This document shows positions 16,105 to 24,365 of a DNA stretch of 64,000 nucleotides, in pieces; the first letter of the stretch is position 1; each line of letters opens with the position of its first letter. The translations under genes and the position numbers were made by a program. This DNA is from Nocardia arthritidis NBRC 100137 (GTDB taxonomy: Bacteria; Actinomycetota; Actinomycetes; Mycobacteriales; Mycobacteriaceae), in the NCBI RefSeq assembly GCF_001612765.1, contig NZ_BDBB01000005.1, positions 186,001 through 250,000 on the forward strand, in the 5' to 3' direction. The notes beneath the pieces are model-generated. The model was not told the DNA's origin and made no database searches. It worked only from the letters and a program-made list of their open reading frames with translations.

Positions 16105-16530
16105 AACCTGCAACTGTCCCCTTCGAGCCGGGGACGACCGGCTACCACACCCCTTGTTACCGCGAGTCAACCGTCCACCGCTTCTCGCGGTACGCGAATT
16201 CGTTGTCGGACAATGCCCGCACAGCCGATGCGTCGATGCCCTGAGTTGTCCGTCGCGGCCGTCCCGCTCCTACTGCCGTACCCTGGCGGCTCCGACCGGA
16301 ATACTGAATTGCTCTGCGCCGGACAAGAATTGGGGACGGAATGGATACGGATCATCGAGTCAAGCACCTCGAGATGTAGCAATCCATCATCGCACGGTTG
16401 AGTCAGCAGTCGTTCACGGTGCGCGGATGGTCGGTGACTCTGGTCTCGGTGTGATCTTCGCGCTGCTCACAGCGCAGGCTCGGCAGGGATCGGGCAATCT
16501 CCTTCGAGCCACCGGCCCAGGCCGCATACG
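16105..16530. other. Stretch without a supportable gene; possible decayed fragments
   Basis: About 430 bp between the truncated DUF6010 start and the terminator of the MFS gene. On the minus strand a short plausible C-terminus (ALSDNEFAYREKRWTVD followed by a stop near 16162) suggests the tail of another lost gene, but no upstream part is readable in frame. GC is lower than in flanking genes. I see no RNA gene or repeat. Confidence 0.4.
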
Positions 16531-16566
16531 GCGAAGCCCTGGCAGTCGATGCTGCCAGGGCTTCGC
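16531..16566. terminator. Strong hairpin downstream of the MFS gene
   Basis: Perfect 15-bp arms GCGAAGCCCTGGCAG and CTGCCAGGGCTTCGC with a 6-nt loop, 16 bp beyond the MFS stop codon. It is one of the longest perfect stems in the window and is very likely the transcription terminator. Confidence 0.85.
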
Positions 16567-16582
16567 CGTGCCGTGGATTCGC

Positions 16583-18046
16583 TCAGTGCTTGGCGAGTTC
16601 GGGAGTCGCGGTCTCGAATTCCTCGGCTTCCGCCGGGGCGGCGGCCCGGCCCGGCAACAGCACGGCCATGACGATCACGAGCAACGCCAGAGCCGCCGAG
16701 ACGAGGAAGGCCAGGCGCATGCCGTCGAGATGGGCGGTGACCAGATCCGCGCCTTCCGCGGCGCGGGTGGTGGCGTGCGCCGACATCACCGTCACCACCA
16801 GTGCGGTACCGAATGCCGCGGCGACCTGTTGCAAGGTGCCGAGCATGGAGCTGCCGTGCGAGTACAGATGCTGCGGCAACGCACCGAGGCCGAGCGTGAA
16901 CACCGGGGTGAACGCCGCCGCGAGCGACACCATAAGCAAAATGTGCAGGGCCAGCAGCTGCCAGTACGGCATCGTCATCGAGATCTGAGTGAACCCGGCC
17001 AGCGACGCGGCGATGCCGATCGAGCCCGGAATCACCAGCAGGCGCCCGCCGAACCGGTCGAACAGGCGGCCGACCGTCGGTCCGAGCAGGCCCATCGCCA
17101 ATCCGCCCGGCATTACCAGCAAGCCGGTGGCCAAGGGGCTCAGACCACGCAGGTTCTGCAGGTACAACGGCAGCAAGATCATCGATCCGAGCATCGCCAT
17201 GAACGCCACCGACATCAGGATCAGCGCCTTGGCGTAGGTGCCCGACAGCAGGACCCGCAGATCCAGCAGCGGCGTGCCGGTGCGCTGCAGGCGCAGCTGA
17301 CGCCACACGAACGCAGCGATCAGCGCCGAGCCTGCGGCGACGATCAGCGCCGGGCTGGTGAGGTTGCCGCTCTCGAACCGGCTGAGCCCGTACACCAGCC
17401 CACCGAACCCGAGCGCCGCCAGTGCCACACTGGACACGTCGATCTGCCCGGCTTGCGGTTCACCGACGTTCTCCAGCTGACGCAGACCCAGCCAGGCGAT
17501 GATCCCGGCGATCGGCAGCACCAGCACGAAAAGCCAACGCCACGAACCGATTTGCAGCACCGCTCCGGAGATCACCGGACCCATCGCGGGCGCGACCGAA
17601 ATAGCCAAGGTGACGTTGCCCATCACCCGGCCCCGGTCCTGTTCGGGCACCACCGTCATCAGCGTGGTCATCAACAGCGGCATCATCACCGCGGTGCCGA
17701 ACGCCTGAACGACTCGCCCGAGCAGCAGCACCGCGAACGACGGGGCGACCGCCGACAGCGCGGTACCGGCCAGGAAGACGCCCATCGCGGCGGCGTAAGC
17801 GTGCCGGGTGGACACACGCTGCAGGAACCAGCCGGTGGTCGGGATGACCGCCGCCATCGTCAGCATGAACGCCGTCGACACCCACTGCGCCGCCCGGTCG
17901 GTGATCGCGAGGTCTTCCATCAACCGCGGAATCGCGTTGATCATGATGGTCTCGTTCAGGATCACGACGAATGTCGCGAGTACCAGCACCCGGATGACGG
18001 TCGGTGTCCGTCCTCCCGAGGCGGGAGCGGATAATTCGGCGGACAT
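16583..18046 (-). CDS. DHA2-family MFS multidrug efflux transporter
   Basis: 487 aa from the ATG at 18046, chosen over an ATG 18 bp upstream because GGAGG lies 6 nt before it. Length and hydrophobicity fit the 14-helix drug:H+ antiporter-2 (EmrB/QacA) group: LNETIMINAIPRLMEDL in the first helix (motif D1), GRVVQAFGTAVMMPLL (motif C-like region), and FVLVLPIAGI. The C-terminal tail is Ala/Glu-rich and cytoplasmic. Export of toxic lipophilic compounds is likely; specificity is not readable. The gene is monocistronic and followed by a long terminator hairpin. Confidence 0.88.
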   Translation of the reverse strand: MSAELSAPASGGRTPTVIRVLVLATFVVILNETIMINAIPRLMEDLAITDRAAQWVSTAFMLTMAAVIPTTGWFLQRVSTRHAYAAAMGVFLAGTALSAVAPSFAVLLLGRVVQAFGTAVMMPLLMTTLMTVVPEQDRGRVMGNVTLAISVAPAMGPVISGAVLQIGSWRWLFVLVLPIAGIIAWLGLRQLENVGEPQAGQIDVSSVALAALGFGGLVYGLSRFESGNLTSPALIVAAGSALIAAFVWRQLRLQRTGTPLLDLRVLLSGTYAKALILMSVAFMAMLGSMILLPLYLQNLRGLSPLATGLLVMPGGLAMGLLGPTVGRLFDRFGGRLLVIPGSIGIAASLAGFTQISMTMPYWQLLALHILLMVSLAAAFTPVFTLGLGALPQHLYSHGSSMLGTLQQVAAAFGTALVVTVMSAHATTRAAEGADLVTAHLDGMRLAFLVSAALALLVIVMAVLLPGRAAAPAEAEEFETATPELAKH

Positions 18047-18594
18047 CGGATACCTCCGGGGCAATGGGTCGTTGACAAGAACATGTGGCCCTGCGCCGAG
18101 TCACCGGATCGGCTCCCGGCGCCACAGCAGTAGAGACGGTGTCGATTGCTCGAACTCATCGGGCGCGGGTCAGTATTCCGGTCGGCACCGACAGAAATCA
18201 CCCGATTTTCCGGCCCACCCACCTCACACGCCTACCAGAAACCGCTGTTCAGCAGCCACTCCCACCAGGCGCCGAGATCGAATCGTGAGCCTGGTCACTG
18301 CCCGCGAACCATCGATTTCGAGATCGCAGCCCGCTCCTAGGCCGACGTACGGGCGAAGACCGCGATGTCGTCCAGAGCATCCTCGACTCACCCAGCGATC
18401 TCGGGCTCGTTCGACAATCGGCGCGATGCCGGAACGACACGTTCCTCATCGATTGCCCGATGGATTCGGGCGAGATGCCCATCCGATCCAGCCTCCGGTA
18501 GATGGCCAACTCATTCCCCTCCGCGTTGTCTTCAACGGGCCGGGCTGTTGGAGACTCCTTCCGCACGGCCGGTTTCCTCGTCCGCCACCCGATC
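18047..18594. other. 548-bp stretch without an intact gene
   Basis: No frame here has convincing coding character. On the minus strand, short protein-like pieces occur in different frames (for example AEGNELAIYRRLDRMGIS around 18510, and VEDALDDIAVFARTSA ending in a stop at 18337), separated by frameshifts or stops. This looks like the remains of a degraded gene, but I cannot name it. The right part should hold the MFS promoter near 18060-18120. Confidence 0.35.
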
Positions 18595-19200
18595 TCATTC
18601 CCAGGGAGCCGGACCGGTCCCGGAGTTCCATGCGGCCAGCGCACGGTTGTCCACTAGCCGGATGCCGCTTCGGGCGGCGGTCGCGCGAGCGGGCGCGGTG
18701 AACGACGCTGTCGCGACCAGGGCGGCGATGTCGAATCGGTGCCAGGTCAGCAATCCACCGACCAGCTGCTGCATCTCCTTGTCGCCGACCCGGCGTGTGA
18801 TGTTGTATCGCTTGGCCTGCAGGATCAACCTGCGCCCGTCCAGAGTCAACGCGACCACATCCGCGCCGTGGTCACCCGAGCCACCCGAGACCTCCACCTG
18901 ACGGCAACCACTGTCGCGACACAGCGAAGCCAGCGCGTGCTCGAACTGCTTGTCATTCATCTCGTGAAACGGCAAGACGGCGCGTAGCCGCTTGTCCTCG
19001 AGCTCCCGACGCCGCCGGATACACGACTTCCACAACACCGCCGCGGCTACAGCCACGACGACAACCCCTACGACCGCAGCGATAACGGCCACCACGTTGT
19101 CCCTGGCGAATCGCACCACCGGGGCCAGAACCACGACCCCGGCAATCCCGAACATCATCAGCAGAGCCACGTTGTCGGAATGACGACGCCGTCTTGCCAT
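18595..19200 (-). CDS. Membrane-anchored Mrr-like restriction endonuclease-fold protein
   Basis: 201 aa. Two transmembrane helices (about residues 10-30 and 36-57) precede a soluble Mrr_cat domain. The nuclease core is complete: E87 in FEHALASLCRDSGC, D114 in SGDHGADVVA and Q128-x-K130 in LILQAKRY, the Asp...Q-x-K signature of Mrr/PD-(D/E)XK enzymes. Homologues with N-terminal helices are widespread in actinobacteria and are not classical restriction enzymes; defence or DNA clearance at the membrane is possible. No methylase or partner gene is adjacent. Located between a decayed stretch and tRNA-Asn. Confidence 0.8.
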   Translation of the reverse strand: MARRRRHSDNVALLMMFGIAGVVVLAPVVRFARDNVVAVIAAVVGVVVVAVAAAVLWKSCIRRRRELEDKRLRAVLPFHEMNDKQFEHALASLCRDSGCRQVEVSGGSGDHGADVVALTLDGRRLILQAKRYNITRRVGDKEMQQLVGGLLTWHRFDIAALVATASFTAPARATAARSGIRLVDNRALAAWNSGTGPAPWE

Positions 19201-19437
19201 GTCTCCCCCTCGGCGGTGCCGGTCGATTGTCGGCGAACAGAACCGTAGCCCAACCGACCGACAACTTCGCCCGAGTAAAGCTGCCTCACCCCTCGGACAG
19301 CAGCGTGCGCTCAGGGCAAAGACTCGGCTTGTTCACGTTCGTCGAGCGCCGCACGGCCCGCAGCGCGCCGGCCGAAACCTGCCGTTCCCCCGAAACGAAA
19401 AACCAGGGTCGAACTGATACGTTCGCCCTGGTCACAG

Positions 19438-19510
19438 CTCCCCCATCTGGACTCGAACCAGAAACCTGCCGATTAACAGTCGGCTGCTCTGCCAATTGAG
19501 CTATAGGGGA
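19438..19510 (-). tRNA. tRNA-Asn (GTT)
   Basis: The minus strand folds as a cloverleaf: acceptor TCCCCTA with TGGGGGA, D-arm GCTC/GAGC, anticodon loop CTGTTAA (anticodon GTT) on the stem GCCGA/TCGGC, T-arm TCTGG/CCAGA with loop TTCGAGT. CCA is not encoded. An asn tRNA next to the Rv2342-dnaG region also exists in mycobacteria. Confidence 0.95.
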
Positions 19511-19713
19511 TTGCCCTTGGCTCGCCCGGTTGGTATCGGGCGGGCCGAGGAGAAACTCTAGCGTATCGCTGGGCGGGAGCCCAAATCGTGTCGCTACCTG
19601 CGACTTGTCCGGGTGGGCGGAGTGCGGGGCTATCGGGTGTCCGGATCGACAGGCGCGTGGGGCGTCGGGCAGGATGGGGGCGGCGAACTGGCAACTGGGA
19701 GGAGCACATCGAG

Positions 19714-19959
19714 ATGCTGCGGTTGATCATCGGCGTGGCGGCCGGGTACGTACTCGGCAGCAAGGCCGGGCGGGCTCGCTACGAACAGATCAGCGCCGCG
19801 ACCCGCGCGTTGACCGAGAGCCCGGTGACTCGCAAGCTCGTGCTCGTCGGCAGGCAGAAATTGTCGGACAAGCTCAGCACCCGTCCCCGCCTCGAGCCGA
19901 TGGAGCCACTCGACGAGCGGACCACCGTGCTGGTGCCGCACGACCAGCTCCGCCGCTGA
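19714..19959 (+). CDS. Small conserved protein, Rv2342-like position
   Basis: 81 aa from the ATG at 19714, preceded by GGGAGGAG. It begins with a short hydrophobic segment (MLRLIIGVAAGYVLGSKAGR), a pattern seen in YtxH-like and related membrane-associated small proteins, then a basic amphipathic helix and a tail ending LVPHDQLRR. It lies convergent to dnaG, as does Rv2342 in M. tuberculosis, which has similar size. Function is unknown. A larger in-frame start upstream (19588) would add a low-complexity stretch and is unlikely. Confidence 0.75.
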   Translation: MLRLIIGVAAGYVLGSKAGRARYEQISAATRALTESPVTRKLVLVGRQKLSDKLSTRPRLEPMEPLDERTTVLVPHDQLRR

Positions 19960-19979
19960 CCTGCCGCGTATTGGGTCAT

Positions 19980-20009
19980 TCCTCGCGCATGTCGAACACT
20001 GTGCGAGGA
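19980..20009. terminator. Hairpin between convergent genes (before dnaG end)
   Basis: Arms TCCTCGCGCA and TGTGCGAGGA (10 bp with one G-U) around a 10-nt loop, located between the stops of the small protein gene and dnaG. It probably terminates both transcripts. Confidence 0.65.
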
Positions 20010-20040
20010 GTTCCGCGCTCTGCACCGACGCAGCCGGACG

Positions 20041-21960
20041 CTAGGCCCCGGTGGCGAAGTCCCCGTGGCTGCCCATCGCCTGGGTGAGCAGGCTTTTGCG
20101 GTACTGCTCCAGGGCGACGAGATCGCCGAAGAGGGCGAAGTAGGCGTCCGGCTGTTCGGTCGAGGAGACTCGCTGGAGCTTGGACTTCAGCTCGGCGATC
20201 TGCCGGCCCACCCATGCCTCCTGGGTGCGCGCCAGGACACCGGCGACGAAGCGCGGGATGTCGGCTTCCGTTTTCACCGGTAGCGGCTCGTTGGCCAGCT
20301 CCGAGAGCAGGGCGCGCACGGTGAGGTCGTCGGTGCGGTCGGCGACGGCGTTGACCCACTCGGCGCCGCCCAGCCCGATCGCCGTACCGCCGGCCTCGGC
20401 GATCAGGGCGCGAAGGACGGCATAGGCGGGATGGGTGAAGGCTTCGGCCTCGAGCGCGTCGAAACCGGCTCCGGCCATCGCCGGGTACTGCAGCGCGGCG
20501 GCCAGCACCTGGCGTTGCGGCAAGAGCGTGGGATCGTTCGGATTCGGCCGTGCGGCAGGATGTTCGGCGACCACTTCGCGCGGCGCGGGCGCCCGCCCGA
20601 CACCGGCGGGGCCGCCGCCGTTGCGGTGCCGCTTGGCTTCTTCGCCCACGCGGCGCACCACGGTCTGGATGTCGTCCCAGCCGACCCAGCCCGCGAGTTT
20701 GGTGGCGTAGGCCTTGCGCAGGGCGTTGTCCTTGATCTGCGCGACTACCGGCACCGCGCGGCGCAGCGCCTCCACCTGTCCCTCGGCGGTATCCAGGTTG
20801 TGGTCGGCGAGCAGGCCGCGAATCACGAACTCGTACAGCGGGGTTCGGCGAGCGACCAGATCGCGCACGGCGGCGTCGCCGGAGTGCTGCCGCAGTTCAC
20901 ACGGGTCCTGTCCGTCCGGAGCGATCGCGATGTAGGTCTGACCGGCCAGCTTCTGATCGCCTCCGAAGGCTTTCAGTGCCGCCGCTTGTCCCGCGGCGTC
21001 GCCGTCGAAGGTGTAGATGATCTCGCCGCGCCAGAAATTGTCGTCCATCATCAGGCGGCGCAGCAGGGCGAGATGCTCGTCGCCGAAGGCCGTGCCACAC
21101 GAGGCGACAGCGGTCTTGACCCCGGCCAGGTGCATCGCCATGACGTCGGTGTAGCCCTCGACCACGACCGCCTGGTGTCCCTTGGCGATCTCGCGCTTGG
21201 CCAGGTCCAGGCCGAACAGCACCTGAGATTTCTTGTACAGCACCGTTTCCGGCGTGTTGATGTATTTGCCGGGCATGGTGTCGTCGTCGAAGAGCTTGCG
21301 GGCGCCGAATCCGATGACGTCGCCGGACAGGTTCCGGATCGGCCACAGCAGCCGCCGGTGGAAGCGGTCGATCGGGCCGCGCTGACCCTGGCGGGACAGT
21401 CCGGCCGCCTCCAGCTCCTTGAAGTCGAAACCCTTGCGGAGCAGGTGCTTGGTGAGCGTGTCCCATCCGGCGGGGGCGTAGCCGCAGCCGAAAGTGTGCG
21501 CGGCCGCGGCGTCGAAATTGCGCTCGGTGAGATAGTTGCGCGCGGCTTCGGCTCCAGGCTCGCGCAGCTGGGCGACGTAGAACTCGTGCGCGGCCGCGTT
21601 CGCCGCGACCAGCCGGGACCGGGTGCCTCGGTCGCGTTGCACCGAGGTGCCGCCGCCCTCGTAGTTGATCTGGTAGCCGATCCGGTCGGCCAGCTGCTCG
21701 ACCGACTCGACGAACCCGACATGCTCGATCTTCTGCAGGAAGGCGAACACGTCGCCGCCTTCGCCGCAGCCGAAGCAGTGGAACAGTCCGTGATTGGGCC
21801 GCACATGGAACGACGGCGACTTCTCGTCGTGGAACGGGCACAGGCCCTTCATGGAGTCCGCGCCGGCGCGCTTGAGCGCGACGTACTCCCCCACCACGTC
21901 TTCGATCCGGACGCGTTCGCGTATCGCCGCGATATCGCGATCTGGAAGTCGTCCGGCCAC
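20041..21960 (-). CDS. dnaG: DNA primase DnaG
   Basis: 639 aa from GTG at 21960, exactly the length of M. tuberculosis DnaG; the open frame extends upstream to 22011 but without conservation. It makes RNA primers at the replication fork. The N-terminal CHC2 zinc finger is intact (LCPFH ... HCFGC), the Toprim core shows VVVEGYTDVMA and FDGDAAG with AVASCGTAF between them, and the C-terminal helical domain for DnaB helicase interaction follows. It is convergent to the small Rv2342-like gene, with dgt further along on the same strand as in mycobacteria, although here four other genes intervene. Confidence 0.97.
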   Translation of the reverse strand: MAGRLPDRDIAAIRERVRIEDVVGEYVALKRAGADSMKGLCPFHDEKSPSFHVRPNHGLFHCFGCGEGGDVFAFLQKIEHVGFVESVEQLADRIGYQINYEGGGTSVQRDRGTRSRLVAANAAAHEFYVAQLREPGAEAARNYLTERNFDAAAAHTFGCGYAPAGWDTLTKHLLRKGFDFKELEAAGLSRQGQRGPIDRFHRRLLWPIRNLSGDVIGFGARKLFDDDTMPGKYINTPETVLYKKSQVLFGLDLAKREIAKGHQAVVVEGYTDVMAMHLAGVKTAVASCGTAFGDEHLALLRRLMMDDNFWRGEIIYTFDGDAAGQAAALKAFGGDQKLAGQTYIAIAPDGQDPCELRQHSGDAAVRDLVARRTPLYEFVIRGLLADHNLDTAEGQVEALRRAVPVVAQIKDNALRKAYATKLAGWVGWDDIQTVVRRVGEEAKRHRNGGGPAGVGRAPAPREVVAEHPAARPNPNDPTLLPQRQVLAAALQYPAMAGAGFDALEAEAFTHPAYAVLRALIAEAGGTAIGLGGAEWVNAVADRTDDLTVRALLSELANEPLPVKTEADIPRFVAGVLARTQEAWVGRQIAELKSKLQRVSSTEQPDAYFALFGDLVALEQYRKSLLTQAMGSHGDFATGA

Positions 21961-22135
21961 GGCAGAGAGTCTAGGCGAACGCGAGGCCGACGCGCCCGGG
22001 CGGCTCCGCACAGCGAGTTCCGGTCGGACCTGCCGACGAGCGGGTGGCCGGGCAGGCCACGGCTGCTCGGGCCGAGCGGTGCCCGGCCTTCGATGGGGTC
22101 ATCGCGTGATCGAACCGGAATCGCTCGCGCGGGGT

Positions 22136-22885
22136 TCAGCAGCGGTCGAGCTCCGCGCGGATCGCCGCGACTATCTCGGCCAGTCGGGCCTGGTGAGAGC
22201 CCTGCCAGTAAACCCGGCCGCAGTCGCGGCACTGCTGAAAGGTGTCGTAGTGACGACGGGTGAGCGGTTCCAGCCGATCCTCGACCGCGGCTTTGGCGAC
22301 CTCCTCGACGACGCCGCCGCAGCGCAAGCAGCGGGTGAACGGATCCAGGCGCGCGACGAGATCCAGGCGCCGGATCACCTCGACGACCTGGTCAGCCGGC
22401 CGATCCGACCGGATGTAGACGCCGTGTGCGACGTTGCGGCGCATCAACAGGCCGCGGTCACGGGTGAGCAGGATCCGATGCTCGGCCGCCGACAGATCCG
22501 CGAGTTCCGCGTCCCCGGCCTCCCACCGGCAGTGCACGTCGAGGCCCATCAGCCGCATCAGCTTGGCGAGGCCGCCGAGATTCACGTCCGCGAGGAACCG
22601 GGGTGCGCGCAACGGGTGCGGGCGAACCCTGGTCACGCCGCCGATATCGAGTGTCTCGAAGACGGGATACGCGGTGATCCGCCCACCGGGACGGGGGTGA
22701 TGGTCGAAGCGCACCGGTCGTCCGTCCACCAGGACCAGGTCGACCTCGGTGTGCGGGACGCCCGCGGCCTCGATGACGTCCTTGACGGTCTGGTGCGGGC
22801 GATAGGGCCGCCGCAGCACGGTGTATCGCTCGCCGGGCCGCAGGAAGTCGTTCAGCTCGGCGTAGACCCGCAGGTCGACGCTCAT
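22136..22885 (-). CDS. Mut7-C RNase-domain protein with ubiquitin-like N-terminus
   Basis: 249 aa. Residues 1 to about 85 resemble the ubiquitin-like fold found before Mut7-C domains ([19 protein letters not shown]). The Mut7-C part has the PIN-like nuclease signatures [18 protein letters not shown] and [10 protein letters not shown], and ends in a zinc ribbon with two CxxC pairs (CLRCGG and CRDCGRVYW). An RNase role is predicted by family but untested. Its ATG overlaps the stop of the upstream FIST gene by 4 nt (ATGA), so the two are translationally coupled. Confidence 0.88.
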   Translation of the reverse strand: MSVDLRVYAELNDFLRPGERYTVLRRPYRPHQTVKDVIEAAGVPHTEVDLVLVDGRPVRFDHHPRPGGRITAYPVFETLDIGGVTRVRPHPLRAPRFLADVNLGGLAKLMRLMGLDVHCRWEAGDAELADLSAAEHRILLTRDRGLLMRRNVAHGVYIRSDRPADQVVEVIRRLDLVARLDPFTRCLRCGGVVEEVAKAAVEDRLEPLTRRHYDTFQQCRDCGRVYWQGSHQARLAEIVAAIRAELDRC

Positions 22886-24036
22886 TCGACGAACAGCGCC
22901 ATCGACGCCGTGAATCCGTGCAGCGCGTTGCGGCCCGCGATCGGCCCGATCTCGCCGGCGGCGAAGAACCCCGCGAGCGGGATGCCGTCGAGCAAGTCCT
23001 CGATCGTCGTGGCGTCGTGATCCGCGACCCCGAACATCCGCCTGCCGCGTCCGTTGCAGGTGAACAGCAGCGCACCGGCCGGACGCCCGGCAAGATCGGT
23101 GCGCGCCCGCGCCAGGGCCGCACGCAGGTCCTGGTCCGCGCCGATCGCGTCGCGGACCTGGAATTGGACGGTCGTACCGACCTCGACGACGTCGCCCACC
23201 TCGATCGCCCCGCTGGAAGGATCGGCGCCCAGCAGGCCGCGGATCAGGAAGTCACCCTGCCCGGGCTCGGCGAGATGTTCGTCGACGACGAATCCGATCT
23301 GCAGGCCGCGCGCGAGCTGTTCCTGCTGGGCGGGCGGCAGCACGGCGACGATCTCGCGCAACCGCTCGATCGGGGGCAGGCCGCCGAGCCCGGTGATCAC
23401 CGTGCCGTCCGCGCCGGTGACGGTGTAGGGATAGCCGATCGGCCTGCAGCCCTGGGAGACGATCGGCACGCTGTGCAGGCCGGGAAATCGCACGCCGACC
23501 GCGCCCGAGGTCATCACGGTGTGGTCGCGGAACAGACGACTGCCTTCAGGGCCCCGTCCGCCGCTGACCAACCCGCCCATCACGACGGTGCCCGGCAGAT
23601 CCGTGTTCACGTACTCCAGCAGGAGATCGGCCGGGAAGGAGTAGGGGTCGGGCAGCAGCAAGTGGAAGTCGCGTGCGGCCTTGTCGAAGCGGTAGCCGGC
23701 GAGCAGCCCGCCGCTGGCCGTGCGGAGGAAGTCCAGCTGGAAAGTCTCGGCGTCGGGCAGTCCGGAGGCCAGCCACACCACCACCGCGGGCTCGTCCTCG
23801 ATCTCGCGGCGACCCGCCACGATGGCCTGGGCCACGCATCCGACCAGCGCGGGCACCCGGACCGTCCGGTGGACGCCGTACAGCACCTCCACGGCGTCGT
23901 CGGTGTGGGCGCGGGAGGCGAGCAACACAGCGAGCGACGGCGCTTCGCCCGCTAGCTGGTCGCGGGCGCGCGCTGCGGCTTCCCGGCCCGCTCGCCGCGC
24001 TTCGGACGCGGTGGAGAGCCCTACTCCGATCCGCAC
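22882..24036 (-). CDS. FIST-domain sensor-like protein
   Basis: 384 aa from GTG at 24036. The open frame continues far upstream, but the conserved family start RIGVGLSTA lies right after this GTG. It contains an N-terminal FIST domain (about residues 25-215) and a C-terminal FIST_C domain with [20 protein letters not shown] and [15 protein letters not shown], ending [19 protein letters not shown] proteins are proposed to bind small ligands such as amino acids for signalling. There is no attached kinase or GGDEF domain. It is coupled by a 4-nt overlap to the Mut7-C gene, an association whose purpose is unknown. Confidence 0.88.
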   Translation of the reverse strand: MRIGVGLSTASEARRAGREAAARARDQLAGEAPSLAVLLASRAHTDDAVEVLYGVHRTVRVPALVGCVAQAIVAGRREIEDEPAVVVWLASGLPDAETFQLDFLRTASGGLLAGYRFDKAARDFHLLLPDPYSFPADLLLEYVNTDLPGTVVMGGLVSGGRGPEGSRLFRDHTVMTSGAVGVRFPGLHSVPIVSQGCRPIGYPYTVTGADGTVITGLGGLPPIERLREIVAVLPPAQQEQLARGLQIGFVVDEHLAEPGQGDFLIRGLLGADPSSGAIEVGDVVEVGTTVQFQVRDAIGADQDLRAALARARTDLAGRPAGALLFTCNGRGRRMFGVADHDATTIEDLLDGIPLAGFFAAGEIGPIAGRNALHGFTASMALFVE

Positions 24037-24365
24037 CCCTCCATGGTAGCCAATTGGAAGCTGCAACGAATACCATTGCCGCACAAGGCAGTTCATCGGG
24101 AAGGATGGACAGCGCGGTCCGGCGGGGCGGTGAGCGGAAGTCGACCGCTCGGCTCCTCGGCATCGAGACCAGCGCGGTAAGGATGCGGGCAGGTTGCGAT
24201 TCGATAGCTGTTCGGCGGCTCGCGACCCATCACCCATCTTCCCAGCCCCGAGAGGTCCGGCCGGTCTGAGCGACAATGACGCGATCACAGTTTGCTTTAC
24301 GGTCACGCGAGATCAGCATGTCGGCGCACCGCGGCACGACCTGATGAGGACAAGCGGGAGACATC
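24037..24365. other. 329-bp divergent intergenic region
   Basis: Lies between the FIST gene (minus) and the 987-aa protein gene (plus), so it must contain both promoters. I see no strong palindrome, RNA gene or repeat. GC drops in parts (for example around 24040-24080 and 24285-24305), as expected for promoter DNA. Confidence 0.5.

Noticed and set aside
16154..18034. 626-aa plus-strand frame
   Set aside because: Antisense of the MFS transporter; Arg/His/Gln-rich composition is characteristic of a shadow frame.
18337..18644. Minus-strand peptide fragments (AEGNELAIYRRLDRMGIS; VEDALDDIAVFARTSA)
   Set aside because: They read like protein but lie in different frames, separated by stops, and I cannot identify a family; recorded only as possible gene remains.
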